64,000 nucleotides of DNA. It comes from Pirellula sp. GTDB lineage: Bacteria > Planctomycetota > Planctomycetia > Pirellulales > Lacipirellulaceae. This document shows positions 1 to 8,973 of this stretch, one piece after another (position 1 is the first letter of the stretch; each line of letters begins with the position of its first letter). Location: NCBI GenBank assembly GCA_013822725.1, contig PNKX01000002.1, forward strand, positions 191,001-255,000. Reading direction: 5' to 3'. The notes beneath the pieces are model-generated. The model saw only the letters and a program-made list of their open reading frames with translations, made no database searches and was not told where the DNA came from. Both the position numbers and the translations under genes were made by a program.

Positions 1-1
1 G

Positions 2-871
2 CACTACGAGGCGCCGACGGAGCTGTTCCAGGAGATGCTCGGCCCGCGCTTGAAATACAGCGGTTGCCTCTGGGAGCCGGGCGTCGAAGACCTCTCCGCC
101 GCGGAAGAGGCGATGCTCGCCCTCACCTGCAAGCGGGCTGGCATTGCCGACGGGCAGCGGATCCTCGATCTCGGCTGCGGGTGGGGTTCGCTTTCGCTCT
201 GGATGGCCGAGCGTTATCCAAACGCCGACATCGTCGCGGCGTCGAATTCTCGCACGCAGCATCAGTTCATCATGAAGCAGGCCCTAGCGCGCGGCTTGCT
301 CAACGTGCGACACGTCGTACTCAACGTGGCTGACTTTGCCAAGGAAGAGCTCGACCCGTCGGGAGCGCTCGACCTCGGCGCCGACTGGCAATTCGATCGC
401 ATCGTCTCGATCGAAATGTTCGAGCACATGCACAACGTCGAACGGCTGCTGCAACACCTCGCCGGGTGGCTCCACTCCGACGGCAGGCTGTTCGTCCATA
501 TTTTCTGCCATCGCGATTTATTTTATCGCTTTGTCGATGAGGGGCGAAACGACTGGATGGCGCGGCACTTCTTCACCGGCGGAGCGATGCCGCCGCTCGA
601 TCTCTTTGAGCATGTTCACGGTCCCCTGCGGCTGGAGCAACGGTGGGAAGTCGGCGGAGAGCACTACGCTAGGACGAGCCGCGCGTGGCTCGATAACCTC
701 GACGCGGCGCGCGACGTCGTGCTGCATAGATTCCAGCAAGATCTCACCCCCGCCGCGGCCCGCCAACAACTCCAGCGCTGGCGGATGTTCGTCATGGCGT
801 GCGAAGAACTATTCGCCTACGACGCCGGCCGAGAGTGGCTCGTGAGCCACCATCGGCTGGCGCCGTTATAG
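2..871 (+). CDS. SAM-dependent methyltransferase, cyclopropane-fatty-acid-synthase-like (5' end outside the window)
   Basis: The reading frame is open from base 2, and the residues before the first ATG (HYEAPTELFQEMLGPRLKYS) match the conserved start of this family's catalytic region, so the true start lies upstream of the window and the ATG at 35 is internal. The visible part shows the SAM-binding glycine motif DLGCGWGSLSLW, then SNSRTQ and SIEMFEHM, all typical of CFA synthase-like class I methyltransferases. The family transfers a methyl or methylene group from SAM, usually to a lipid acyl chain. The C-terminal HIFCHRDLFYRF and tryptophan-rich helices fit as well. The substrate cannot be told from the sequence. 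About 145 bases separate it from the next gene on the same strand. Confidence 0.85.
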   Translation, partial: HYEAPTELFQEMLGPRLKYSGCLWEPGVEDLSAAEEAMLALTCKRAGIADGQRILDLGCGWGSLSLWMAERYPNADIVAASNSRTQHQFIMKQALARGLLNVRHVVLNVADFAKEELDPSGALDLGADWQFDRIVSIEMFEHMHNVERLLQHLAGWLHSDGRLFVHIFCHRDLFYRFVDEGRNDWMARHFFTGGAMPPLDLFEHVHGPLRLEQRWEVGGEHYARTSRAWLDNLDAARDVVLHRFQQDLTPAAARQQLQRWRMFVMACEELFAYDAGREWLVSHHRLAPL

Positions 872-1015
872 ACGGACTCGCTGAATGTCGCCGCGAGCTC
901 TCATTCTTCTGCCGCATTAGCACTGTTTTCACGCTAGATTGCCGTCAACCGCGTCGCTTCGTTAAAACAGAGGCGTACGCATCACCATTCAGCTAGTCCC
1001 GGGCGGCAGCGAGCG

Positions 1016-1717
1016 ATGACTAAATTCTTTCGATCCATGCGATTGGCGATGGGGATCGCCTTGAGCTTCGTTATTTCTTCACAGTCGATGAACCGACTTT
1101 CAGCAGCCGAAGTCGTCGAGCAGTTGCAACAATATATCCGTGAGGCCAACGCTGCTGAGCATCCCGGCGATCGCGAGGCCCTGCGCGCGGAAATTCGGCG
1201 TCTGCAAGAATCGCTGGGAGGATCGCAAGTCGATCAGTTTCAGTCGCTGCGAGAGCAAGGCTTCGGCGTTCCCACAGCGCCTGCTCGATCCCGGGAAGAC
1301 CGGTCGATTCCGCGCGACGCGATTCGTGCCTTGCGCGACGCTGCGGCGCACCTCGACGTGACGGCCAATCGGCTGGAGCAGCTGGAACTCTTCACGCAGG
1401 CGGACGACCTCCGGCAACAGGCGCAGCGATTGCGAGTCGATGCCCGCGGGATGTCTGGGGTCCAACCAGTGCCCGCGCAGGCGCCAACGCCGGGGCCCAG
1501 GCCCGCAGCCTGGGGCGAACCGCAACTCGACCTTCAGCAGCTTTGGCGTGACAATGCGCCGACGCCGCGCGACCCGCCGACGCCGGGCCGCAATGCTCTG
1601 GAGCCCCGACTTGAGCCAGTCCCTCAGCCGGAAATCCCGAGCGACCCCCCCAAACCGCAACCGCTGCTCGATTCGCCCGAGGCGACTCCCCAGCCCGATA
1701 TCGAAATTGAGGGCTGA
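1016..1717 (+). CDS. Exported protein with proline-rich C-terminus, function unknown
   Basis: This 233-residue protein begins with a basic stretch and a hydrophobic core (LAMGIALSFVISS) that ends near SAA-E at about residue 31, which looks like a Sec signal peptide. Residues 32-140 are charged and predicted helical, with repeated Leu/Gln/Arg spacing (LRAEIRRLQESL, ANRLEQLELFTQADDLRQQ) that suggests a short coiled coil. From about residue 150 the chain is rich in proline (QPVPAQAPTPGPRP, PEIPSDPPKPQP) and is probably disordered. No family was recognised. It precedes the secretion cluster on the same strand but is separated from it by about 355 bases, so a functional link is only a guess. Confidence 0.7.
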   Translation: MTKFFRSMRLAMGIALSFVISSQSMNRLSAAEVVEQLQQYIREANAAEHPGDREALRAEIRRLQESLGGSQVDQFQSLREQGFGVPTAPARSREDRSIPRDAIRALRDAAAHLDVTANRLEQLELFTQADDLRQQAQRLRVDARGMSGVQPVPAQAPTPGPRPAAWGEPQLDLQQLWRDNAPTPRDPPTPGRNALEPRLEPVPQPEIPSDPPKPQPLLDSPEATPQPDIEIEG

Positions 1718-2072
1718 CGTTCGATGTGCGCCACAATCCCGAACCATCGCCCCGCCCCGCCGACCGCCACGCCCATTTAGCCCCGCCGCTCGCGGCGGGA
1801 GGCGGCCCAAGGCCCGCCGCTAAATGGTTCAACCGGCATGGGCGCCACCACGGTGGCCGCTCCCGTGGAAGGCGCGGTGGAACGCCGCCGACGTTGATTG
1901 ACAGGCGCACCCTGCCTCACTAGCCTAAAAGGTTACGGGCGGAACGTTTACGCAAACTCGGCAAGGGCCGAGGGCGCCGCGGCGTCGCCCCCTTTTCGGG
2001 TCGCTCCGCGAACGTTCGCCGCGCCGATCCACACGCTTCGCTTCCGGAACTCGCAGCAGAGAAGACGCCGCC
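1718..2072. other. 355-base gap with a GC-rich hairpin
   Basis: No credible gene was found. It holds one GC-rich inverted repeat at 1774-1826 and otherwise nothing recognisable before the ATPase gene. ORFs on either strand here are arginine/proline-rich and look like shadows of GC-rich DNA. Confidence 0.6.
1774..1826. repeat. GC-rich inverted repeat
   Basis: The outer arms atttagc and gctaaat enclose a second palindrome, ccgccgctcgcggcgg. It resembles the TTAGC...GCTAA-bounded GC palindromes seen elsewhere in the window, and no T-run follows that would make it a clear terminator. Confidence 0.6.
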
Positions 2073-3782
2073 ATGGCTGATCGATTCGGGGACTTTCTCA
2101 TTAAGAAGGGGATCATCGGTCCCGAACAGCTCCAAGAAGCGGAGACTGTCGCCAAGTCGCGCCGGCTGAAGTTGCAGGACGCCATCGTGCAGCTCGGCTA
2201 CGCCAACGGTGAGCAAATCGCCAAATCCCTCGCAAAGCTCCACGGCTACGAGTACTACGACCTGAACAACGTCCCGATTCCGCCCGCGGTTGTGGAACTC
2301 GTGCCCGAATCGGTCGCCCGCGAAAACGCGGTGATTCCGTTTTCGGAAGAGAACGGCGCCCTCAAGGTGCTGGTCAGCGATCCGCAAGATTTCGAAACCT
2401 TCGACAAGCTGCAGTTCATTCTCAACCGCAAGATCGAAATCGGCGTCTCGACCAAGGAAAGCATCCTCGAAGCGATCAACCGCAACTACGGCCAGGTCGA
2501 CGGCGAATCGGCTGACTCGATGTTGCAGGAATTCACTGATACGGCGATCGACTTCACCGAAACCGAGGACGACGCCACGAGCGATTCCGACGACGTCGTC
2601 GATGAAACCAGCGCCCCGATCGTCCGGCTCGTCCAGCTGATGATCGGCGAAGCGGTCCAGCTGCGGGCCTCCGACATTCACGTCGAGCCGTTCGAAGACC
2701 GCGTCCGTATCCGTTACCGCATCGACGGCATGCTGGTCGAACGCGACAGCCCGCCGCGGCGTTTGCTCGGCGCCCTGCTGAGCCGTATTAAGATTCTCGC
2801 CAAGATGGACATTGCCGAGCGCCGTCGCTGCCAGGACGGCCGGATCAAGATCACCGCCGGCGGCAAGGAGCTTGACCTCCGCGTCAGCATGTTGCCGACG
2901 AACCACGGCCAATCGTGCGTCATGCGGCTGTTGGACAAAGACAACATCAAAGTCGGCGTCCGGCAGCTTGGCCTGTCGGAGAAAGACTTCAAGGCGTTCA
3001 AAGGCCTGATCCGCCGCCCGAACGGCATTTTGCTCGTCACCGGCCCGACCGGTTCGGGCAAGACGACGACGCTCTACGCGGCGATGAACGAACTGAATCG
3101 GCCCGATCGCAAAATCATCACGGCCGAAGACCCGGTCGAGTATTACCTCCCCGGCGTCAATCAGGTCGAAGTCCGTCACAATATCGGGCTCGACTTCGCC
3201 AAGATCATCAAAGCGATGCTCCGGCAGGCGCCGAACGTGATTCTCGTCGGCGAAATGCGCGACCACGAAACGGCCTCGATGGGCATTCAGGCGTCGCTCA
3301 CGGGTCACTTGGTGTTCAGCACCCTTCACACCAACGACGCCCCGGGCGCCATTACCCGCATGGTCGACATCGGCGTCCCGGCATATTTGGTGGCTGGCAG
3401 CGTCATCGGCGTGCTGGCTCAGCGGCTGGTCCGCGTCAACTGTGCGAAGTGCAAACAGCCCTTCACGCCATCGCCGGCCCAGCTCGAATTATCCGGCATC
3501 ACTCCCGAGCAAGCCGCCGGCGCCACCTTCATGAAGGGGGTCGGCTGCTCCCACTGCGGCAAGAGCGGCTACCGCGGCCGCATCGGCATTTACGAGCTAA
3601 TGCAGATGAACTCGAAGGTCCGGGAACTTTCGTTCCAGGGGGCCTCGACCCTCGACATCCGCAAGGCGGCCGTGAAGCAGGGGATGACCACCCTCTACGA
3701 CGACGGCATTCTCAAGACAATGCAGGGCATCACCACGCTGGACGAAGTCTTCCGCGTCTCCAAACGCGAGCAGACCGAGTAA
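2073..3782 (+). CDS. GspE/PilB-type secretion/pilus assembly ATPase (first copy)
   Basis: This 569-residue cytoplasmic ATPase powers assembly of a pilus or pseudopilus. An N-terminal MshEN-like domain (about residues 1-140) is followed by an acidic linker (residues 150-180). The ATPase core has GPTGSGKT as Walker A (324-331), the Asp-box region AEDPVEYY, ILVGEMRD as Walker B (390-397) and the His-box STLHTNDAPG. Cysteines 457, 460, 492 and 495 form the CxxC...CxxC zinc site usual in GspE/PilB. The ATG at 2073 starts directly at the domain. It opens a co-directional cluster with pilT, a second GspE/PilB gene, gspF and pseudopilins. Sequence alone does not separate PilB from GspE function. Confidence 0.93.
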   Translation: MADRFGDFLIKKGIIGPEQLQEAETVAKSRRLKLQDAIVQLGYANGEQIAKSLAKLHGYEYYDLNNVPIPPAVVELVPESVARENAVIPFSEENGALKVLVSDPQDFETFDKLQFILNRKIEIGVSTKESILEAINRNYGQVDGESADSMLQEFTDTAIDFTETEDDATSDSDDVVDETSAPIVRLVQLMIGEAVQLRASDIHVEPFEDRVRIRYRIDGMLVERDSPPRRLLGALLSRIKILAKMDIAERRRCQDGRIKITAGGKELDLRVSMLPTNHGQSCVMRLLDKDNIKVGVRQLGLSEKDFKAFKGLIRRPNGILLVTGPTGSGKTTTLYAAMNELNRPDRKIITAEDPVEYYLPGVNQVEVRHNIGLDFAKIIKAMLRQAPNVILVGEMRDHETASMGIQASLTGHLVFSTLHTNDAPGAITRMVDIGVPAYLVAGSVIGVLAQRLVRVNCAKCKQPFTPSPAQLELSGITPEQAAGATFMKGVGCSHCGKSGYRGRIGIYELMQMNSKVRELSFQGASTLDIRKAAVKQGMTTLYDDGILKTMQGITTLDEVFRVSKREQTE

Positions 3783-4145
3783 GCGGCGGCCCACCGCACT
3801 TCCCGCCAATATGTAGCCAACCGCTAGCCGGAGGGCCACGCCCTCCGGACCGCGGCGCCGCTCCCGGATCGCGTGGCGATCCGGCTGGTTAAAGCGGTCT
3901 TCACGCCCCCGCCCGACCGGCATTATCCCGTTGAAACACTTGAGTTTAGCCCTCGCGCCCGACATAATGCCAAAGTAGGCGCAGAGCAATTTTCAAGGGG
4001 GGAGCGCGGAGCACTCGGCCGCGTTGGCCGGAACAGCCGACGCCTCGCCGCCTCCTTGCCTGGGCCGCTGGCTTTTCACGGGAAGAGGCTTCCCGGATGG
4101 CGCTGCTCGCCCATCGCTGTGCGCGTACGTGACGGGAAAGAATCA
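3783..4145. other. 363-base gap before pilT with two hairpins
   Basis: The pilT frame is open upstream as far as 3873, but those residues show no PilT homology, and the family start falls at 4146. The only structures seen are the hairpins at 3829-3885. Confidence 0.6.
3829..3885. repeat. Tandem pair of GC hairpins
   Basis: There are two perfect short hairpins: 3829-3849 (stem ccggaggg, loop ccacg) and 3865-3885 (stem ccggatcgc, loop gtg). The pair sits between the first ATPase gene and pilT and could attenuate read-through. No T-tract follows. Confidence 0.65.
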
Positions 4146-5255
4146 ATGGGAACGATCCTCATCGACAAACTCCTCTCTGCTCAAGTCAAGCAGGGAGCGA
4201 GCGATCTTCATATCGCCGTCGGGCAGCCGCCGGTGCTGCGCCTGCACGGCCACATGCAGAAGCTCAAGACCAAAGTGCTTGAGCCCGCCGACACAATGGC
4301 GCTGATGAAAAGCATCACGCCCGAGCGCTGCCAACAAGAATTCCAAGAAACCGGCAGCGCCGACTTCGGCTTCGCCTTCGGCGATCAAGCTCGCTTCCGC
4401 GTCTCGGTCTTCCGCCAGAAGGGCAACGTCTCGATGGTTCTCCGGCAGATCCCGGTGAACCTGATGTCGATGGATCAACTCGGCCTGCCGCCGATCTTCA
4501 AAGAAATGATTCTGCGGCCGCGCGGTTTGCTGCTCGTCACCGGCCCGACCGGTTCGGGCAAGTCGACGTCGCTCGCGGCGATGGTCGACCACCTCAATAC
4601 CACGGTCGACCATCACATCATCACGATCGAAGACCCGATCGAATTCTACCACAATCACAAAAAGTCGACGGTCAACCAACGCGAAGTCGGCGTCGACGTG
4701 ACGTCGTTCGCCGAAGCGATTCGTCGCGCGTTGCGGCAAGACCCCGACGTCATCCTCGTCGGCGAATTGCGAGACCTTGAAACGATTGAAGCCGCCATCA
4801 CCGCGGCTGAAACGGGCCACGTCGTGTTCGGCACGCTCCATACGTCGAGCGCCGCCGGCACGATCAACCGCGTTATCGACGTGTTCCCGAGCCATCAACA
4901 GGATCAGATCCGTACGCAGCTAGCCACCGCGATCATCGGCATTTTGGCCCAGCAGCTCGTCCCCCGCATCGGCGGCGGCCGCGTCGCCGCGTTCGAGACG
5001 CTCGTGGTCACCCCCGGCATCGCGAACCTGATCCGCGAAAACAAGATCTTCCGCATCACCTCGGCCATTCAAACCGGCTCGAAGTACGGCATGCAGCTCC
5101 TCGACGACCATTTGTTCCAGCACTGGCGGAACGAGGTGGCCACTAAAGAAGATGTCATGATGAAGTCGAACAGCCCCGACGACCTCGCCAAACGCATCGC
5201 CGCCGCCGAACGGGGCATCTTCGACGAACCGCAAGCCAACGAAGGCAACGGATAG
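4146..5255 (+). CDS. pilT: PilT-type retraction ATPase
   Basis: The start was placed at ATG 4146 because the translation MGTILIDKLLSAQVKQGASD aligns with PilT N-termini; this gives 369 residues, the usual length. Walker A GPTGSGKS lies at 133-140, Walker B ILVGELRD at 203-210 and a His-box GTLHTSSAAGT at 229-239. The PilT C-terminal signature appears as GIANLIRE (291-298, classically AIRNLIRE), followed by a hexamer-interface helix region. In the family it depolymerises type IV pili at the inner membrane and drives twitching. It lies between two GspE/PilB genes, which argues for a retractile type IV pilus-like machine or a hybrid with type II secretion. Confidence 0.93.
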   Translation: MGTILIDKLLSAQVKQGASDLHIAVGQPPVLRLHGHMQKLKTKVLEPADTMALMKSITPERCQQEFQETGSADFGFAFGDQARFRVSVFRQKGNVSMVLRQIPVNLMSMDQLGLPPIFKEMILRPRGLLLVTGPTGSGKSTSLAAMVDHLNTTVDHHIITIEDPIEFYHNHKKSTVNQREVGVDVTSFAEAIRRALRQDPDVILVGELRDLETIEAAITAAETGHVVFGTLHTSSAAGTINRVIDVFPSHQQDQIRTQLATAIIGILAQQLVPRIGGGRVAAFETLVVTPGIANLIRENKIFRITSAIQTGSKYGMQLLDDHLFQHWRNEVATKEDVMMKSNSPDDLAKRIAAAERGIFDEPQANEGNG

Positions 5256-5270
5256 TCTTTAAGTAAATAT

Positions 5271-5390
5271 TCTCGCAAAGTCGCAAAGACGCCAAGAAAA
5301 CGCAAAGAAGACAAAACGACTGGAACGTAAGGCCGAACGAAGATGACTTCTCTTCTTTGCGAAACTTTGCGCCTTAGCGCCTTTGCGAGA
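5271..5390. repeat. Inverted repeat of 8-base units (GCAAAG class)
   Basis: The left arm 5271-5310 is built of CGCAAAG/CGCCAAG units. The right arm 5351-5390 is its near reverse complement, with a spacer of about 40 bases. It lies inside the secretion cluster between pilT and the second ATPase gene. Confidence 0.75.
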
Positions 5391-5433
5391 GAAAATCAAC
5401 TCACCATAAAAACAGCATCCTGACGCGCAAGCC

Positions 5434-7149
5434 ATGGCCCAACGCCGCATCGGACAAATCCTGGTCGACCTCGGTTACGTCTCCGACGACCAGCTTGAAT
5501 TGCTGCTCGAAGAGCAACATCAGCGCTCCGGCCAACTCCTCGGCCAGGTCGCGCAGGACATGGGCCTGATCAACGACGATCAGCTCGCCCAGGCTCTCGC
5601 CGAACAGCTTCACCTCCGCGTCGTCACGGTCACCGATCTCACGATCGACCCGAAGGTGATCGCCATGGTCACCGAACCGATGGCGCAGATGTATCGCATC
5701 ATCCCCACCGAGTTCGACGGCAACACGCTCACCGTCGCCATGTGCGACCCGCAGAACCTCGGCGTTCAGGACGAGCTCCGCACCTTCCTCGGCTTCAACA
5801 TTCGCGTCGTCGTCGCCACCGAGCCTGGCATCCTCAAGGCCCTCGAACGCTACTACGGCGACAGCACCGAAAGCGTCGAGTCGATCGTCACGGCGATGGA
5901 GGAGGATTCTGAACTCGCCGCCGCCGCCGCGAAGGTCGCCGGCAACTCGGTCGACCTCACCAGCGTCGAGGCCCTGGCCGACAGCGCCCCGGTCCGCAAG
6001 CTCCTCAACATGGTGCTGCTGCTGGCGATCAAGGACCACGCGAGCGACTTGCACTTTGAGCCGTTCGAGGACGAGTTCCGCATTCGCATCAAGGCCGACG
6101 GCGTCCTCTACGAAATGGTGCCGCCTCCCCGCCACTTGGCCTTCGCGATCACCACCCGCATCAAGGTCATGGCGAACCTCGACATCGCCGAGCGCCGCAT
6201 CCCGCAAGATGGTCGCATCGAGCTCACCGTCGGCGGTCACCCGGTCGATCTCCGCGTCAGCGTCCTGCCGACCATGTTCGGCGAGAGCGTCGTCATGCGG
6301 GTGCTCGATCGCTCGGTCGTTTCGCTCGACCTGAGAAAGGTCGGCCTCGACGACAAGACGATGGGACAGTTTCGCGTCGCCATCTCGAAGCCGAACGGCA
6401 TTGTCCTGGTAACCGGGCCGACCGGTTCCGGCAAGACGACGACCCTCTACTCGGCTCTCAACGAGCTCAACACGATCCACGACAAGCTGATCACCACCGA
6501 GGACCCGGTCGAGTACGACATGGAGGGGATCATCCAAGTCCCCATCGACGCCTCGATCGGCAACACCTTCGCCGCCTGCCTGCGGGCCATTCTCCGGCAA
6601 GATCCCGACAAGATCCTCGTCGGCGAGATCCGCGACCTTGAAACGGCCGAAATCGCCGTCCAAGCGTCGCTCACCGGCCACATGGTCTTTAGCACGCTCC
6701 ACACGAACGACGCCCCCAGCACGGTCACCCGCCTCAAAGATATGGGCGTGCCGGTCTTCATGATCAGCGCCACGGTCGAGGCGATTCTCGCCCAACGGCT
6801 GGTCCGCCGCGTCTGCACCAAATGCCGCGAAGAGCATACTCCCAGCAAGGAAATGCTCGACGATTTGGAGCTTTCGCCCGCCGACCTGAAGGGAAAACGC
6901 TTTTTTCGTGGCTCTGGTTGCGAAAATTGCAACAATACTGGGTACAAGGGGCGCGTCGGTCTGTTCGAACTGATGATCATGAACAACGAGCTCCGCGAAC
7001 TCATCATGCAGAACGCCTCGACCGACGATTTGCGCACCGCCGCCCAAAAGTCGGGCATGGTCACCCTCCGCGACGCCGGCATGGCAGCCTGCTTCGAAGG
7101 AACCACCACCGCCGAAGAAGTCATCCGCGAAACGATTATGGAAGCGTAG
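5434..7149 (+). CDS. GspE/PilB-type secretion/pilus assembly ATPase (second copy)
   Basis: This 571-residue paralogue of the gene at 2073 has the same architecture: an N-terminal MshEN-like domain (1-140), a linker, Walker A GPTGSGKT (328-335), TTEDPVEY, Walker B ILVGEIRD (394-401), STLHTNDAPS and zinc cysteines 461, 464, 496 and 499. The N-domains differ (MAQRRIGQILVDLG here), so the two probably dock to different partners or work at different stages. ATG 5434 begins the domain directly. It is followed by a repeat-filled gap and then the gspF/pilC gene, the classical partner of this ATPase. Confidence 0.93.
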   Translation: MAQRRIGQILVDLGYVSDDQLELLLEEQHQRSGQLLGQVAQDMGLINDDQLAQALAEQLHLRVVTVTDLTIDPKVIAMVTEPMAQMYRIIPTEFDGNTLTVAMCDPQNLGVQDELRTFLGFNIRVVVATEPGILKALERYYGDSTESVESIVTAMEEDSELAAAAAKVAGNSVDLTSVEALADSAPVRKLLNMVLLLAIKDHASDLHFEPFEDEFRIRIKADGVLYEMVPPPRHLAFAITTRIKVMANLDIAERRIPQDGRIELTVGGHPVDLRVSVLPTMFGESVVMRVLDRSVVSLDLRKVGLDDKTMGQFRVAISKPNGIVLVTGPTGSGKTTTLYSALNELNTIHDKLITTEDPVEYDMEGIIQVPIDASIGNTFAACLRAILRQDPDKILVGEIRDLETAEIAVQASLTGHMVFSTLHTNDAPSTVTRLKDMGVPVFMISATVEAILAQRLVRRVCTKCREEHTPSKEMLDDLELSPADLKGKRFFRGSGCENCNNTGYKGRVGLFELMIMNNELRELIMQNASTDDLRTAAQKSGMVTLRDAGMAACFEGTTTAEEVIRETIMEA

Positions 7150-7155
7150 GGAGAC

Positions 7156-7510
7156 AGCTGTCAGCGATCAGCCGTCAGCTTTCAGTCAGATTGTGAGTTT
7201 GAATGAAAGCCCCGTGAGGGGCGAAAGAATGTAGCCAGGGGCGTAAGCCCCTGGAAAAGCGACGAACAAAAACCAAAAGCCCCGGAGGGGCGGCACTGAT
7301 CCACTCGACTCAGAGAACAGTGCCGCCCCTTACGGGGCTACGAGAAACAACTCGCCTTAACACCGGGGGCTCACGCCCCCGGCTACATGATGCCGCCCCT
7401 TCGGGGCTCCGGAACCGATCAACGCCTTTCAGGGCGATACGCAAGTCGAGGAACAGGGCAGACAATGAGCCTTCAAGCTGACAGCTAATCGCTGACCGCT
7501 GAAAGCTCGT
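7156..7510. repeat. Nested inverted repeat: 7-base arrays around several GC hairpins
   Basis: The outer arms are degenerate 7-base arrays: 7156-7190 (agctgtc agcgatc agccgtc...) and 7476-7510 (agctgac agctaat cgctgac...), which are reverse-complementary. Between them lie ccaggggcgtaagcccctgg (7234-7253), a pair agccccggaggggcggcac / gtgccgccccttacggggct (7278-7339), and ccgggggctcacgcccccgg (7363-7382). The whole fills the space between the second ATPase gene and gspF. Confidence 0.75.
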
Positions 7511-7527
7511 TCCGCAGGAACGCAACT

Positions 7528-8859
7528 ATGCCAACATTCCAATTCGAGGCGATGGACTCCACGGGAGCGGAGATCAAGGACGTCATTGACGCCGCCACCG
7601 AGGAAGATGCGCAAGCGACTATCCGCCAGATGGGGTACTTCGTTACGAAGATCTCCGTCAAGAAGGCTCGCAAAAAGGCCGGAGCCGCCGGCGGAGCCAA
7701 GAAGAAGCGCGGCTTCGTCTTCGGCGGCGTCCGTTCCAAGGATCTCACCGCGTTCACTCGCCAGCTCTCCATTCTTCAGGACGCCGGTCTGCCGATTCTC
7801 CGTTCGCTCCGCATCCTGGGCGAGCAAGCTAAGCCTGGCCGCCTGAAATACTCCCTCGAAGACACCTGCGAAGCGATCGAGGGCGGCGACACCCTCTCCG
7901 AGGCGATGGCCAAATCGCCCAAGGCTTTCGACCGCCTCTACGTCAACATGATCAAGGCCGGCGAGGCGGGCGGCGCCCTCGAAGTCATCCTCCAGCGTCT
8001 CGCCGACTTCAAGGAACGGGCCGAATCCCTCAAGCGCAAGGTCAAGTCGGCGATGATCTACCCGGTCGTCGTCGTGACGGTCGCCGTCGGCATCTTGACC
8101 TTCATCATGATCAAGATCGTCCCGAGCTTTCAGTCCATCTTCGAGGACTTCGATCTCGATCTCCCCGTCCTCACCGTCTACCTGATCAACGTCGCCAACT
8201 GGTGCCAGGAGTATTGGTACCTCATTCCCGGCATACCGGTCGCCATCTGGCTCACGATCAAGCTTATTCGCAAGTTCAAGCATGGCCGCGTCGGTTGGGA
8301 CCAGTTCATCATCAAGGTGCCGATCTTCGGCAACCTGATCGAAAAGAACATCATGGCCCGCACCTCGCGGACCCTGGGCACCCTGATCGCTTCCGGCGTG
8401 CCGATTCTCGAGGCCCTCAACATCACGCGCGAAACGGCCGGCAACGCGATTTTCGAACGCATGTTCTCCAAAATCAGCGAGCGGATCCGCGAGGGCGACG
8501 CCATCGCCGCCCCGATGAAGGAATACTCCCGCCTCAGCTTCCACCCCGTCGCCGCCTTCTTCTGGTTCTGCTTCATCGGCGGCCCCATCGGCCTCTTGAT
8601 CTACATGATGAAGTACCGCCAACGGGTGGTCGACGACATCGTGGTGAACATGGTCGACGTCGGCGAGGAAACGGGCGAGCTCGACACGATGCTCTACAAG
8701 GTGGCCGACACCTACGACGAAGAAGTCGCCGTCCTCACCGACGGCCTGACGAAGCTGATGGAACCGCTGCTGATCATCTTCCTCGGCGGCGCCGTCGGCT
8801 TCATCGTCATCGCGCTGTTCGTCCCCCTGGTCGACCTCATCAACAACCTGTCGGGCTAA
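7528..8859 (+). CDS. GspF/PilC inner-membrane platform protein with extra hydrophobic segment
   Basis: This 443-residue protein carries two GspF-type domains. The first (about 70-195) shows FTRQLSILQDAGLPILRSL and ends in the membrane segment PVVVVTVAVGILTFIM (179-194). The second (about 275-430) shows ARTSRTLGTLIASGVPILEAL and VGEETGELDTMLYKVAD and ends in a membrane segment at 413-432. A further membrane segment lies at 230-246. Unusually, residues 339-368 insert a strongly hydrophobic stretch (VAAFFWFCFIGGPIGLLIYM) just before the VGEETGEL motif, where family members normally run straight through. The family forms the platform on which the GspE/PilB ATPases act. The ATG at 7528 yields the standard N-terminus MPTFQFEAMDSTG. 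Confidence 0.93.
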   Translation: MPTFQFEAMDSTGAEIKDVIDAATEEDAQATIRQMGYFVTKISVKKARKKAGAAGGAKKKRGFVFGGVRSKDLTAFTRQLSILQDAGLPILRSLRILGEQAKPGRLKYSLEDTCEAIEGGDTLSEAMAKSPKAFDRLYVNMIKAGEAGGALEVILQRLADFKERAESLKRKVKSAMIYPVVVVTVAVGILTFIMIKIVPSFQSIFEDFDLDLPVLTVYLINVANWCQEYWYLIPGIPVAIWLTIKLIRKFKHGRVGWDQFIIKVPIFGNLIEKNIMARTSRTLGTLIASGVPILEALNITRETAGNAIFERMFSKISERIREGDAIAAPMKEYSRLSFHPVAAFFWFCFIGGPIGLLIYMMKYRQRVVDDIVVNMVDVGEETGELDTMLYKVADTYDEEVAVLTDGLTKLMEPLLIIFLGGAVGFIVIALFVPLVDLINNLSG

Positions 8860-8942
8860 GAACCCTGTCGGGCCAGACCCCTGTCAGGCTGCGGCAAGAA
8901 CCCTGTCACCCTGAGCCCGAACCCTGTCACCCCGAGGTACTC
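8846..8942 (+). repeat. Direct repeats around the gspF stop codon
   Basis: Four to five units of about 20 bases share aaccctgtc (aacctgtcgggc, aaccctgtcgggcc, acccctgtcaggc, aaccctgtcaccc, aaccctgtcacccc). The first unit includes the last codons and stop of gspF, so the array appears to have grown out of the gene end. Confidence 0.6.
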
Positions 8943-8973
8943 CGAGGGGTCCGCCCTGAGTACCAAAAGGTCG

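Noticed and set aside
1920-3329. 469-residue minus-strand ORF opposite the first ATPase gene
   Set aside because: It is antisense to a strongly conserved gene and gives low-complexity Asp/Arg/Val-rich translation; an effect of GC-rich codon positions.
3873-4145. 91-residue N-terminal extension of PilT
   Set aside because: No similarity to PilT, and the canonical start follows at 4146.
5401-7047. 548-residue minus-strand ORF opposite the second ATPase gene
   Set aside because: Same reason: a shadow of a conserved gene with no motif or start signal.
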